Assembly: GCA_048498555.1 (NCBI GenBank)
Contig: JBEHXT010000006.1
Coordinates: forward strand, 124,001-188,000
DNA from: Danxiaibacter sp048498555
GTDB taxonomy: Bacteria > Bacteroidota > Bacteroidia > Chitinophagales > Chitinophagaceae
DNA length: 64,000 bases
Direction: 5' to 3'
The notes under the pieces: model-generated
The model's database searches: none
What the model saw: only the letters and a program-made list of their open reading frames with translations
Told to the model about the DNA's origin: nothing
Shown: positions 26,752 to 35,094 of the stretch, in pieces
Numbering within the stretch: position 1 is the first letter of the stretch
Layout of the letters: every line of letters begins with the position of its first letter
Made by a program: the position numbers and the translations under genes

Positions 26752-27015
26752 CAGTGTGTTTTTTGGTTTCGCAACGGTTCCCGTTGAGTGGATTTTTCCG
26801 TGCTGCATAATGCCAGCACACTTATGCAAGCAAATGTAATGTTTAAATGAATTGAAAAACGCGCGTTGTAATATCGTTTGGTTAAGGGGCGTTATTCTCA
26901 AAACCAGGAACTTTTACAATCAGATCTATGTTTGCAAGCCCCATCGCTCGCCGATGTGACAATGCAGGCGCAGGCTCGCCAATATCATTCAACATCGCTG
27001 CCATTTAAATAACAA

Positions 27016-27039
27016 GCGGCCGGAATTTCTTCCAGCCGC
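27016..27039 (-). terminator. GC-rich hairpin, possible terminator
   Basis: GCGGCTGGAA-GAAA-TTCCGGCCGC on the minus strand forms a 10-bp stem with one G-T pair. It lies 37 bp past the hydroxylase stop. The T run is weak, so it may only stabilise RNA ends. Confidence 0.5.
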
Positions 27040-27075
27040 CGAGTACCAATAACGCTTGCCTATGAAAATCTTGAT

Positions 27076-28017
27076 TTATGAAATAGCTACCTCCGTGCCC
27101 GTTTCCCGCGAATGCAATATGGGTTGAAGCTGATGTGCGGCAGGAGCTTCTGCGTCTTCCCTAACTGCAGGGCCATCGGCAGCAAGCTCACTACCCGGGA
27201 TTTTTGATTTGAAAACGGGCCAGAGAAACTGTGCATACCACTCATCAGATTCGTAATGTGAAATACCATATTTTTCGGGGTATTGCCTGGAGATATGCGC
27301 TGTTCCAAAAATGATATCCCACAGGAAGAACATGTTGCCAAAGTTGCCCTTATAAAAGCCAACACCGTCGCCATGAGTATCTGCATGATGAGCGTGGTGG
27401 GTGGCGGGAGTTGAGATCAATCTTTCTAAAACCCAGGCTATTGGGTTCAGCCATTTGACCTGGTAAAAAGGTTTATCCCATGGAATGCTGGAATGCGCCA
27501 ATGTTGTAATAGTAGCTTTTATGCCACCTACAACCAGCGCCGCAGGGCCAAGGCCAAGATATACCAATGTAGTCGTAAGATAAATCTGTGAAAAGAAGAA
27601 TGTATAAATCAGGTTTTGGCGGCTTGCCATAGCCATGCCCATATACGGCGCAGAATGATGCGTGCGATGAAAGCGCCACATCCAGCGCACTTCATGATGC
27701 AGGCGATGATACCAGTATTGGGTAAGGTCATCTGCAACGGCAATAATCAGGCAGCCCCAGAAAAAAGGCACCCAGCTAAAATAGCCCTTGTAACCCGGTA
27801 ATAAAACCGGCAATAATTTCAATCCGAAATACGCAATCGCCGGCCTTACAACAAGACGTGGAATGATAAAGCAGATGATATCCAGTGTTCGTTCATTTTT
27901 GTTCCATTTGCCCTTGTATAGCCCAAATGAAAATTCTACGATGCCGAGGGCCAGCATAAAAATAACGAGCCCGTAACCCTGGAAGCTGTCGAGAATAAAT
28001 TGAAAGAATTTTCCCAT
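27076..28017 (-). CDS. Fatty-acid hydroxylase/sterol-desaturase-family protein
   Basis: This 313-residue membrane protein has the His-cluster diiron motifs of the family: HRLHHEVRWMW with FHRTHHS, then ATHHAHHADTHGDG. Membrane segments lie at about 10-32, 46-70, 80-105 and 130-175. Members hydroxylate or desaturate fatty acids, sterols or carotenoids with O2. The exact substrate is unknown; in Bacteroidota, sphingolipid or fatty-acid hydroxylation is plausible. Two tiny membrane-protein genes lie directly upstream on the same strand, so the three may form an operon, although a 109-bp palindromic gap separates the last pair. Confidence 0.85.
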   Translation of the reverse strand: MGKFFQFILDSFQGYGLVIFMLALGIVEFSFGLYKGKWNKNERTLDIICFIIPRLVVRPAIAYFGLKLLPVLLPGYKGYFSWVPFFWGCLIIAVADDLTQYWYHRLHHEVRWMWRFHRTHHSAPYMGMAMASRQNLIYTFFFSQIYLTTTLVYLGLGPAALVVGGIKATITTLAHSSIPWDKPFYQVKWLNPIAWVLERLISTPATHHAHHADTHGDGVGFYKGNFGNMFFLWDIIFGTAHISRQYPEKYGISHYESDEWYAQFLWPVFKSKIPGSELAADGPAVREDAEAPAAHQLQPILHSRETGTEVAIS

Positions 28018-28041
28018 AGTTATGTTTTTTGAGATGATGAA

Positions 28042-28121
28042 TGGTGTGAGGTGTGAGGTGTAAGGCGTGAGGCTTAAGGTTAGGGTTGTTTTGCCTTATA
28101 CCTTAAACCTTATGCCTCATC
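28042..28121. repeat. Palindromic GAGGTGTAAGG-type repeat
   Basis: GTGAGGTGTGAGGTGTAAGGCGTGAGG is followed by a roughly inverted half (GCCTTATACC...TTATGCCTCATCCC). The paired blocks TGAGGCTTAAGG and CCTTA..TGCCTCA could form a hairpin between the micro-gene and the hydroxylase gene, perhaps setting their relative expression. Confidence 0.5.
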
Positions 28122-28126
28122 CCTTA

Positions 28127-28282
28127 TTATTTTGTTTGTTCTGCTACTGCGCTTGCATTTTTTATCCACGGCTTTTGCCCTGTAATGGATAAGTAAAAAA
28201 ACATCAGCAATATTGGAAGCGCATATATAAACAAGCTGAGCAAAATGCTGCGCCCAACTTTATCACGAGTTGCTTTTGACAT
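28127..28282 (-). CDS. 51-residue single-membrane-span protein
   Basis: A clear small reading frame has a basic N-terminus (MSKATRDKVGR), one hydrophobic segment of about 25 residues (SILLSLFIYALPILLMFFYL) and a polar tail. Its ATG lies two bases after the stop of the next upstream small gene, which supports translation. I know no family. It may be a small subunit or regulator of the membrane hydroxylase encoded downstream; this is inference from position only. Confidence 0.55.
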   Translation of the reverse strand: MSKATRDKVGRSILLSLFIYALPILLMFFYLSITGQKPWIKNASAVAEQTK

Positions 28283-28284
28283 AA

Positions 28285-28461
28285 TTATTTGTTTAAGGAG
28301 GTTTGAATTTGTGATGAATCATTTTCACTTTTCGCTGTGTTGAGCGTAAGCGTTTTTTGAGTAAGCCATAACGCGCCGAAAATGAGTGCGAGCGGAACAA
28401 GCACCAAGATGAAACCCACAAGTATTTTCTTTATAAGGATATTAATGTCTTGAAGTACCAT
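28285..28461 (-). CDS. 58-residue single-membrane-span protein
   Basis: The ATG at 28461 gives a protein with a short polar start (MVLQDINILIKK), a strong hydrophobic segment (ILVGFILVLVPLALIFGAL) and a polar Ser/Asn/Gln-rich tail. A longer frame to 28629 adds residues without membrane-protein character, so I reject it. The next tiny gene starts two bases after this stop. Two consecutive micro-membrane genes before the hydroxylase are an unusual arrangement. Confidence 0.5.
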   Translation of the reverse strand: MVLQDINILIKKILVGFILVLVPLALIFGALWLTQKTLTLNTAKSENDSSQIQTSLNK

Positions 28462-29065
28462 ACATGTCTTTTTAATGTATATAGTTATTTGGCAGTTGTC
28501 TTTTGAAGAAAGCTTATCACGTTCTTTCGGAATGAAAGCGATGCCTTGATGCGGATTCCGAACTAATTTGGTTGCTAAGGACAAAGCGAGAACAGCATGG
28601 CTAATAAATTTACCACCATTTATGTACACGCGCTTTCGCCCGCCTTAGCACTATTGTAAATGAGTTAGAGAAAGAAGTGAAGTTGAGGTCAACAACAACA
28701 ATAGAAGTTAGATACGTTGCAAGAGAAAGAAACCACCAGTTGTTTAGTTATCGTATTCATACAATAAAATTTCAAAACAGTTAAATAATGTATGCCGCTT
28801 ACCAGTTAGTTTGTAAGCGTTGTTATTGGTGGTAAATAATTAGTCTACTAAAACTATAGACAAATATATATTTGTGAATCTAATTTTCAAAATTTTATTT
28901 TTCAATAGTTTTTTCAATGGACAGTTGAAAATTGACAATTGAAAATGATGGGTGAGATTGTAGCCTTTTGAAAATAAACCAGCGCGCTGATTACTGTGAA
29001 TTCGTTTTCTGTTCATTCTTAATAATAATGTTGTTCTTTAAACCTTCTTTTATCATGGCCAAATA
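28462..29065. other. Gap with low-complexity sequence
   Basis: About 600 bp with no gene I trust. It includes the unconvincing upstream extension of the 58-residue gene, and a CAGTTGAAAATTGACAATTG repeat near 28921-28941 of a type often seen between genes. Promoters for the micro-gene operon must lie here, but I see no clear -7/-33 pair. Confidence 0.4.
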
Positions 29066-29098
29066 AAAATGGGCTATTCAAAACTGAACAGCCCATTT
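29066..29098 (-). terminator. Hairpin terminator
   Basis: AAATGGGCT...AGCCCATTT (the inner part is GGGCT-N-rich-AGCCC) with T-rich sequence on the minus side lies 23 bp past the glycosidase stop. Confidence 0.75.
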
Positions 29099-29121
29099 CA
29101 CTATCTTAATTTTTTACGTTC

Positions 29122-30693
29122 TTACTTCTTCACCATCCATCCTTTATTCGTCTTCACATATTGCACCACGTTGCTCAGCGGGCTCTCAACATTCTCCGTA
29201 CTGAGGCTGGTAATGGCAACGTAACAGTTGTTCCATTCTTTGGGGATGTCCGTATCAAAAATGTCAACAGATAAAGTGGGTTTATTGAAAGCTGAAAAAA
29301 TATACCTCGGGTGTTGCCCTAATGTTGGAATATCATCGGCTATATAAACAACATATGCACGAAGGTCTTCCTCACTATCCGCTTGCTTTCCATCTATTTT
29401 CAGCACCGTTCCTTTAAAATTTCCTTCTCCATTTCTTGCATTTACAATAGTTGGCTTTGCTGGTGGTGTACTATCTATCCAGGGCATTGGCGGGATAATG
29501 GCAGGATATTTATAATAGTTGAATCGAAGACTGTCGCTCCAACCGTTCGGGTTGCGTTCAAAATTTTTGCTACTGAAAAATGCGCTGCCCTGTATTTCGG
29601 GATAATCTCGTAAAATCTTAATCTGGTTAGGAAGTTCGTTTGGATTTCTCCACGGTTTGGTAGGGTTTTCAAACACGCGATAAACACCGTGTCCAATATA
29701 TAAGTGCCTTCCGTAAGTATGTTTTGTCCACCAGTCAATCAACGTTTCATAATCACACAAATGGTGGCCAATCTCCCAATATAACTGGGGCGCTACATAA
29801 TCTATCCAACCTTTACGCAGCCAAAGAAGAATATCTGCATACAAATCATCGTAGTTAGTTAACCCGGCCCTTGTGTCGCTGCCGGCAGGATCAACATTGC
29901 TGTTTCTCCAAACACCGAACGGGCTTATTCCAAACTTTACCCAGGGCTTTGTTTGAAAAACCACATCATGGACCGATTTAACTACACTATCGCAGTTAGC
30001 TCTTCGCCATTCAGCTTTGCTCAGGCCACGGCCATATTTTCTATAAGTAACTTCATCGGGAAAGTCTCTGCCCGCTATTTTGTAAGGGTAGAAATAATCA
30101 TCCATATGCACGCCGTCTACATCATACCGTTGTACCAGGTCCTTTACGAGGTTGGTAATATAATTAACCACTGCTGGCTCGCCGGGGTTGAAGTATTTTT
30201 TATCGCCATACGTGAAAAACCATTCAGGATGCGTGCGGGTTACATGTGTAGGTGCAATAGATGACTTATAAATATTAAAAACAGCTCTGTAAGGATTTAG
30301 CCACGCATGAAACTCCATGGCCCTTTTGTGTGTTTCTTCAATCATAAATTGAAGCGGATCGTAGTAAGGAACGGGTGCCAGGCCTTGTTTGCCATTCAGG
30401 TACTCGCTCCACGGCTCAAACTGAGAAGGAAAAAATGCATCGGCAGCAGGCCTTATCTGCACAAAAACAGCATTCATCCCGTTGCGGTGATGCATGTCTA
30501 AGATCCTTATAAATTCAGCTTTTTGCTCGTCTACAGAAAGATTTCTTTTACTTGGCCAGTCTATGTTTTCAAGCGTGGCTATCCAAACAGCCCGAAATTC
30601 ATATTTTGGTTGTGCAATAGCACTTGAGGTAGAGATGCCTATTGCAAAAACAAGAACTAATATATAATAGAAAATAATATTCGATGTTTTCAT
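29122..30693 (-). CDS. Secreted GH10-like (DUF187) glycoside hydrolase
   Basis: This 523-residue protein has a signal peptide (MKTSNIIFYYILVLVFAIGISTSSAIAQ). A TIM-barrel domain with the DUF187/'glycosyl hydrolase-like 10' pattern follows: EFRAVWIATLENIDWPSK, NGMNAVFVQIRPAADAF, WLNPYR, VDGVHMDDYFYPY and ISPFGVW. The C-terminal 110 residues form a fibronectin-like domain. The family acts on cell-wall or exopolysaccharide glycans; the bond is not settled. It follows a MarR gene 25 bp away on the same strand, probably co-transcribed or controlled by it. Confidence 0.85.
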   Translation of the reverse strand: MKTSNIIFYYILVLVFAIGISTSSAIAQPKYEFRAVWIATLENIDWPSKRNLSVDEQKAEFIRILDMHHRNGMNAVFVQIRPAADAFFPSQFEPWSEYLNGKQGLAPVPYYDPLQFMIEETHKRAMEFHAWLNPYRAVFNIYKSSIAPTHVTRTHPEWFFTYGDKKYFNPGEPAVVNYITNLVKDLVQRYDVDGVHMDDYFYPYKIAGRDFPDEVTYRKYGRGLSKAEWRRANCDSVVKSVHDVVFQTKPWVKFGISPFGVWRNSNVDPAGSDTRAGLTNYDDLYADILLWLRKGWIDYVAPQLYWEIGHHLCDYETLIDWWTKHTYGRHLYIGHGVYRVFENPTKPWRNPNELPNQIKILRDYPEIQGSAFFSSKNFERNPNGWSDSLRFNYYKYPAIIPPMPWIDSTPPAKPTIVNARNGEGNFKGTVLKIDGKQADSEEDLRAYVVYIADDIPTLGQHPRYIFSAFNKPTLSVDIFDTDIPKEWNNCYVAITSLSTENVESPLSNVVQYVKTNKGWMVKK

Positions 30694-30718
30694 GCCGCGA
30701 AGATAGTTGTAAACGCGG

Positions 30719-31168
30719 CTACTTACTTCTTATTTTCTCCAGTAAGTTAATAAGCTGTGAAGCTTCATCATTTGATATGCCACCGGCCAGATTATCTATT
30801 TGTTCGTTCTTTTGATTCAGCCTGTCAAGTAATTCTTTACCACTATCATTAATTGTAACATCCACCAGGCGTTTATCAGTAGTAGAAGTCTTTTTATCAA
30901 CCAGCTTTTTTAAAATAAGCCTGTCAACAATTCGGCTTGTATCACTCATTTTGTCGAGCATTCGCTCTCGTATCTGCAACGTACTTAATGGCTTTTGACT
31001 GGCTTCCAATATGCGGAGCAAATTGTATTGTTGTGGCGTTATATCTTCCTGCTCCAGTATTTTTTTCAACTTTTCCTGGAACCAGTTGCTTGTGTACATA
31101 ATATTCACCATCACTTTCTGGTAATCGTTGCGATAATTAGTCTGTTGTACAGCTAAGGCACTACTCAT
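30719..31168 (-). CDS. MarR-family transcriptional regulator
   Basis: The start at 31168 (second ATG) gives a 149-residue winged-helix protein. The DNA-binding helix lies near residues 50-90 (LSTLQIRERMLDKMSDTSRIVDRLILKKLV) and the wing is DKKTSTTDKRLVDV. MarR dimers repress or activate nearby genes in response to small ligands. It is transcribed towards the GH10-like gene, so that gene is a likely target. No operator is visible to me. Confidence 0.85.
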   Translation of the reverse strand: MSSALAVQQTNYRNDYQKVMVNIMYTSNWFQEKLKKILEQEDITPQQYNLLRILEASQKPLSTLQIRERMLDKMSDTSRIVDRLILKKLVDKKTSTTDKRLVDVTINDSGKELLDRLNQKNEQIDNLAGGISNDEASQLINLLEKIRSK

Positions 31169-31271
31169 GGTTAACAAAGTTTAAGTCTAAATAAAAGATT
31201 ATTGATGTTAAATAATCAATGGCAAACCTTATACCAAAAACATATGCCAAACTCAAAGCAGGTTCTAAAAA

Positions 31272-32303
31272 TCAATCTTCCCAAACTGTTAACCCTTCAC
31301 TGCAATTGGCACAAATGTCTATATTCTTCCTGCTCGTAATCAATTCCTTACGAAACTGCTTATAGTTGTCATTGTTCCAAACCTCCTTAAAGGATTGCAT
31401 TCTTAAATTCCCTAGCCGGTGCATGGCATCTTTATCAAAGCAACATGGAACAACGAGGCCATCCCATGTAATAACATTTGCATGCCATAGTTTCCAGCAA
31501 TGGTTATTTAAGCCGCTTTTGATGTTCATAACACCATTGTTGTCTCTTTTATAACGACTGTACTTGCTAATTGTTGGAATTAAATTGTTAGGATCGTTTT
31601 CATAGTCGTAAACCTGGGCGGTTTTAAAGCGGACCTGGTCAACGCCAATCTCCTTTGCAAGGCGCTTTACCTCATCAATTTGGTGTTCATTAGGCTTTAC
31701 AACAAGAAATTGGAAGAAAATAAAAGGCGTTTTACTGTTTAGTTCTTTTTTCCATTTAACAATGTTTCTGGCGCCTTCCAGCACTTTGTCGAGCTTTCCT
31801 CCGCGGCGGTATTGCTGATAAACATCCTGTGTGGTGCCGTCAATAGAAATAATTAATCTGTCGAGCCCACTTTCTACAGTTTTTTTTGCTTTCTCGTCAG
31901 TAAGATAATGAGCGTTTGTGGAAGTTGCGGTATAAATTCCCTTATCGTGGGCATATTTCACCATTTCGAGGAAATCCGGGTTCAGGTAGGGTTCCCCCTG
32001 AAAATAAAATATCAGGTATAAAAGTTCTTTGTAGATGTCGTCGATTGTCTCCCTGAAGAAGTCTTTTTTTAACATGCCCGTGGGCCGGGTGAATTCTCGT
32101 AGTCCACTCGGGCATTCCGGGCACCGAAGATTGCAGGATGTTGTAGGTTCAAAAGATACTGATACCGGGTATCCCCACTGCACCGGCTTTTTGGTAAGCT
32201 TGGTAAGCTGGTAGCTTGTATAAACTTTCGTGGCATTCCACATACGCCTGAGCGTAAGCTTGCTCAACAAATTGACACTATCATTCCAATTAAAATACGC
32301 CAT
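31272..32303 (-). CDS. Radical SAM/SPASM-domain protein
   Basis: The ATG at 32303 gives 343 residues. The radical SAM cluster is CNLRCPEC (C57, C61, C64), followed by FYFQGEPYLNPDF. The C-terminal SPASM-like region has spaced cysteines: CWKLWHANVITWDGLVVPCC, then CANCS. Such proteins modify peptides, proteins or small molecules with SAM radical chemistry. No precursor peptide gene is recognisable beside it. The frame is open to 32378, but those residues do not fit the family. Gaps on both sides suggest a single gene. Confidence 0.85.
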   Translation of the reverse strand: MAYFNWNDSVNLLSKLTLRRMWNATKVYTSYQLTKLTKKPVQWGYPVSVSFEPTTSCNLRCPECPSGLREFTRPTGMLKKDFFRETIDDIYKELLYLIFYFQGEPYLNPDFLEMVKYAHDKGIYTATSTNAHYLTDEKAKKTVESGLDRLIISIDGTTQDVYQQYRRGGKLDKVLEGARNIVKWKKELNSKTPFIFFQFLVVKPNEHQIDEVKRLAKEIGVDQVRFKTAQVYDYENDPNNLIPTISKYSRYKRDNNGVMNIKSGLNNHCWKLWHANVITWDGLVVPCCFDKDAMHRLGNLRMQSFKEVWNNDNYKQFRKELITSRKNIDICANCSEGLTVWED

Positions 32304-32611
32304 AAGTGGGTGTAAAAATACGTAAATAGTCAATAGAGGAAGGAACGAGGTAGTGAATGGTGAATAGTGAATAGTCAAAGAGGCTAGAGGTTGTGTCTGA
32401 CGAAGGGTTTGATATTGTGGAGGAGGCAGGTATATCGTAAATCTCTGATGGCGGATTTATTCATCTCTGATTTGGGCTAAGTTTTACGCACACGGAAAGT
32501 TCAGATGCCTTGGGTCGTGTTTCACTACCTACAATAGTTCAATACTATTCGATCTGCATAGCTATAAGGTGAGAGTTAAAAGCTAACGGCTAATAGCTGA
32601 CAGCTATTAGC
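32304..32611. other. Gene-free gap with repeat remnants
   Basis: About 300 bp holding short AGTGAATGGTGAATAGTGAATAG repeats near 32349-32375 and an AGCTAACGGCTAATAGCTGACAGC block near 32579-32604 of the dispersed type. No coding region is supported. Confidence 0.4.
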
Positions 32612-32649
32612 AAAAAAGATCCAGCTGCCGAAACAACTGGATCTTTTTA
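32612..32649 (-). terminator. Hairpin terminator
   Basis: AAAAAAGATCCAG...CTGGATCTTTTT forms an 11-bp stem with T runs on both sides. It lies 38 bp past the TPR gene stop on the minus strand. Confidence 0.75.
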
Positions 32650-32686
32650 ATAGTAAACCAAATAAATAGGAGTACTTCGTACTTGC

Positions 32687-33343
32687 CTATCCTGGTATAC
32701 GGGAAATATATTTTTCAATTTCTTTTATCTGGGCAATAACCTCTTTTGATTTCGGGTTGCAGGCCTTGGCCTTTCTGAAAAAATCTTTTGCGGCTCTGAA
32801 TTCTCTCTTATTCATAAAGATCTGGCACATGCTCAAAAAAGCTACTGCCTCACTTTCTTTATCAGGAATACCGGCGCGGATTGCAGCGCGGATATAGCTT
32901 TCGCCATTTTTCAAGTCGCCTTTTTGCAACGACATCATACCCAATTGCAGCTTGTTGGCACCCTCAGCTTCCGGCATTGGCGCACCCAGGTCAGAGCTCT
33001 TTTTCAGATGTTTTTCAGCCGAATCAAAATCCTGTTTCATCATCGCCAGGTTACCCTTAATCGTAAAATAAGTAGAACGAATAGGCTTGTACAACAAATT
33101 AGGAAACCAGATTGTAGCAAGTATTTTTTCAACCTCTTCTATATTACCAGCCTCCATAGGCCCCTGGATGAGGCGCAGCGGACCAATGAAAAAATGGCTG
33201 AATAAGCCGATAACTGCTATAAAATATAAAGGAAACGTTGGCCAGAATCCTGCAGAACCGGTAACATTCAGCGCGATTGCGGCAACCAGCAAAACAAGGC
33301 TCAACCAAAAACGATACTTAATTAGAATATTGTAAAACTGCAT
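32687..33343 (-). CDS. Membrane-anchored TPR-type protein
   Basis: The ATG at 33343 gives 218 residues: a short N-terminus, two membrane segments (about 10-28 and 30-52), then a cytoplasmic part with TPR-like helices (AMMKQDFDSAEKHLKKSS, MSLQKGDLKNGESYIRAAI and MNKREFRAAKDFFRKAK). TPR repeats bind partner proteins. No enzyme motif is visible. Its partner is unknown. It has its own terminator. Confidence 0.7.
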   Translation of the reverse strand: MQFYNILIKYRFWLSLVLLVAAIALNVTGSAGFWPTFPLYFIAVIGLFSHFFIGPLRLIQGPMEAGNIEEVEKILATIWFPNLLYKPIRSTYFTIKGNLAMMKQDFDSAEKHLKKSSDLGAPMPEAEGANKLQLGMMSLQKGDLKNGESYIRAAIRAGIPDKESEAVAFLSMCQIFMNKREFRAAKDFFRKAKACNPKSKEVIAQIKEIEKYISRIPG

Positions 33344-33393
33344 ACACACATTTTAAGAGCGGCAAAGATAGGGTTATTGAACATCTGATTTCT

Positions 33394-33858
33394 CTAATAT
33401 TTGGCATCGTTAATTTCAATCCAGTAACCGTCAGGATCCTTTAGATAAAGCTGTTTAACGCCATCCACACGTACGGCATATTTGCCTTTTTCTCCGGGCC
33501 AGCTTTCAAATTCAATGTTTTCCTTTTGAAGCCTTTTCAAAAAATCATCCACAGACGCTACGCTGAAACATATATGAGCATTTTTATCATGTATGGTGGC
33601 TTCTTTCGCACCTGAAATTACATGCAGGTGGCAATTTTCACCCACGCGGAACCAGGCGTGTTTACCATCATGAAAAGGTTCGGGCATGGTATCCAATCCA
33701 ATTAAATCGCGATAAAAATGAGCGCTTTTCTCCAGGTCCACCACATAAACAGCAACGTGGTTCATTAATACCGAAGGTTTTTTGGCGGTTTGCGCTTTTA
33801 CAGAAACAACAAAAAATAACAATATTGCAGGCAGGCAAAAACGTAAGAAATTTTTCAT
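33394..33858 (-). CDS. Secreted VOC-family (glyoxalase-like) protein
   Basis: From the ATG at 33858 there is a signal peptide (MKNFLRFCLPAILLFFVVSVKAQ), then one glyoxalase/bleomycin-resistance fold of about 130 residues. Metal-ligand-type residues sit in MNHVAVYVVD, HLHV and the final YWIEI. Most single VOC domains are cytoplasmic, so the secreted form is unusual but is seen in this phylum. The reaction cannot be told from sequence. Confidence 0.8.
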   Translation of the reverse strand: MKNFLRFCLPAILLFFVVSVKAQTAKKPSVLMNHVAVYVVDLEKSAHFYRDLIGLDTMPEPFHDGKHAWFRVGENCHLHVISGAKEATIHDKNAHICFSVASVDDFLKRLQKENIEFESWPGEKGKYAVRVDGVKQLYLKDPDGYWIEINDAKY

Positions 33859-33933
33859 GTGATGTTTTATTGCGTTATGCGATGAATGTACAGAATTAGT
33901 AAAGATTCCCATGAATTATTATGGAGAATCTAT

Positions 33934-33941
33934 TATTTTTG
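33934..33941 (+). promoter_or_regulatory. -7 box for tRNA-Arg (TATTTTTG)
   Basis: It fits TAnnTTTG and lies 27 bp before the tRNA 5' end. Confidence 0.45.
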
Positions 33942-33968
33942 CGGCCGGTTGATTTTAAAGGTCAACTT

Positions 33969-34040
33969 GGTCCCGTAGTTCAATGGATAGAATAGAAGTT
34001 TCCTAAACTTTAGATACAAGTTCGATTCTTGTCGGGACTA
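33969..34040 (+). tRNA. tRNA-Arg (anticodon CCT)
   Basis: The 72-nt sequence folds as a cloverleaf: 7-bp acceptor stem (GGTCCCG with CGGGACT, one G-U), D-stem GTTC/GAAT, anticodon stem GAAGT/ACTTT with loop TTCCTAA (CCT at 34-36), and T-stem ACAAG/CTTGT with loop TTCGATT. A is the discriminator, and CCA is not encoded. It reads the AGG codon. A hairpin terminator follows. Confidence 0.92.
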
Positions 34041-34043
34041 CTT

Positions 34044-34084
34044 AACCGGAAAGGCACAATTCCTTGTTGCTTTTCCGGTTTTTT
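34044..34084 (+). terminator. Rho-independent terminator
   Basis: AACCGGAAA...TTTTCCGGTT is followed by TTTTT, directly after the tRNA. Confidence 0.8.
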
Positions 34085-34193
34085 ATTGGCAAGAAAGCTT
34101 TCCCTTTCCATCTTGAAGAAATATCACCCCAAAAGCTCGGCAAGCAATGGTTCAATGTAACACGCGAATTCCTCAAATTTCCTACCTTTCAAT

Positions 34194-35009
34194 ATGCATC
34201 AGGAATTTCAACCTCCCGAAGAATTGTGCGATACTATTAAATGCTTTTGGTACGAGCGAAGAGATTCAGGAAAAGAACGATCAGCTTTTGAGGTAACTCC
34301 TGATGGCTATGCTGAGATTATTTTTTACTTCGGAAACCTCTCTTTCAATTCTGGCGACGGAAACCTGCAGCCATTACCGTCCCCGTTTATGATGGGGCTA
34401 CTCAATCAGCCGGTGAATTTTTACACAAAAAACCGTTTGGAGATTATTGCTATCAGGTGTTTTCCCTGGACTGTATTTGATTTACTCGGGCTTCCTGCGG
34501 AGAAAAAAGGCGTGCACATATTTGATCATCCCATCGCCCAACTTCAACCCGTATTAAATAAATATATCGAGGCCGGTAAGATAGATGCAGCGGTGACGAC
34601 AATAAAACAGTACCTCGTCAATGCGCGTTCACATGTAGCAGTTGACAGTATGTTGGCAAAAGCAGGGGCGGCGATGAGGAAAGCAAACGGCGCGATGCCG
34701 GTAAACCAGGTGGCAGCGGCGGCTCATGCTACAGTCCGTACGCTGGAGCGAAACTTCAAACAATCGTCCGGCCACACGGTTAAAGACGTTTCTGCCCTAA
34801 TACGCTTTGAGCAGGTGCGAAACCAGTTATGGAATCATCCCGATACCAACCTTGCCGGCTTCGCGCTTGAGCTGGGATATACGGATCAATCCCACCTAAG
34901 CAGGGAATTTAAACGCTACAGCGGCATTACGCCTGGCGCATTTGCACGTAAAGCAAAAAAAAGGCAGGCAGCTGTAAGCAGTGATTTTGTCGCATTTGTA
35001 CAATCCTAA
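34194..35009 (+). CDS. AraC-family transcriptional regulator
   Basis: This 271-residue protein has an N-terminal ligand-type domain beginning MHQEFQPPEELCDTIKCFWYE, of the DUF6597 kind found in many Bacteroidota AraC proteins. The C-terminal double HTH (about 175-265) carries VAAAAHATVRTLERNFKQ and the second HTH LAGFALELGYTDQSHLSREFKRYSG. The small-molecule signal is unknown. It lies 41-86 bp before the FAD monooxygenase on the same strand, so that gene is its probable target. Confidence 0.9.
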   Translation: MHQEFQPPEELCDTIKCFWYERRDSGKERSAFEVTPDGYAEIIFYFGNLSFNSGDGNLQPLPSPFMMGLLNQPVNFYTKNRLEIIAIRCFPWTVFDLLGLPAEKKGVHIFDHPIAQLQPVLNKYIEAGKIDAAVTTIKQYLVNARSHVAVDSMLAKAGAAMRKANGAMPVNQVAAAAHATVRTLERNFKQSSGHTVKDVSALIRFEQVRNQLWNHPDTNLAGFALELGYTDQSHLSREFKRYSGITPGAFARKAKKRQAAVSSDFVAFVQS

Positions 35010-35094
35010 CGAAGCTGCATGGCGGAATTTTGCGTTTCAATCATTCCATATGAACGAAATACGTGAAAGCAAGAACCCCTTAGAAAATAACTCT

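Noticed and set aside
28462..28629. N-terminal extension of the 58-residue membrane protein
   Set aside because: The added residues are unlike a membrane protein start, and the ATG at 28461 fits better.
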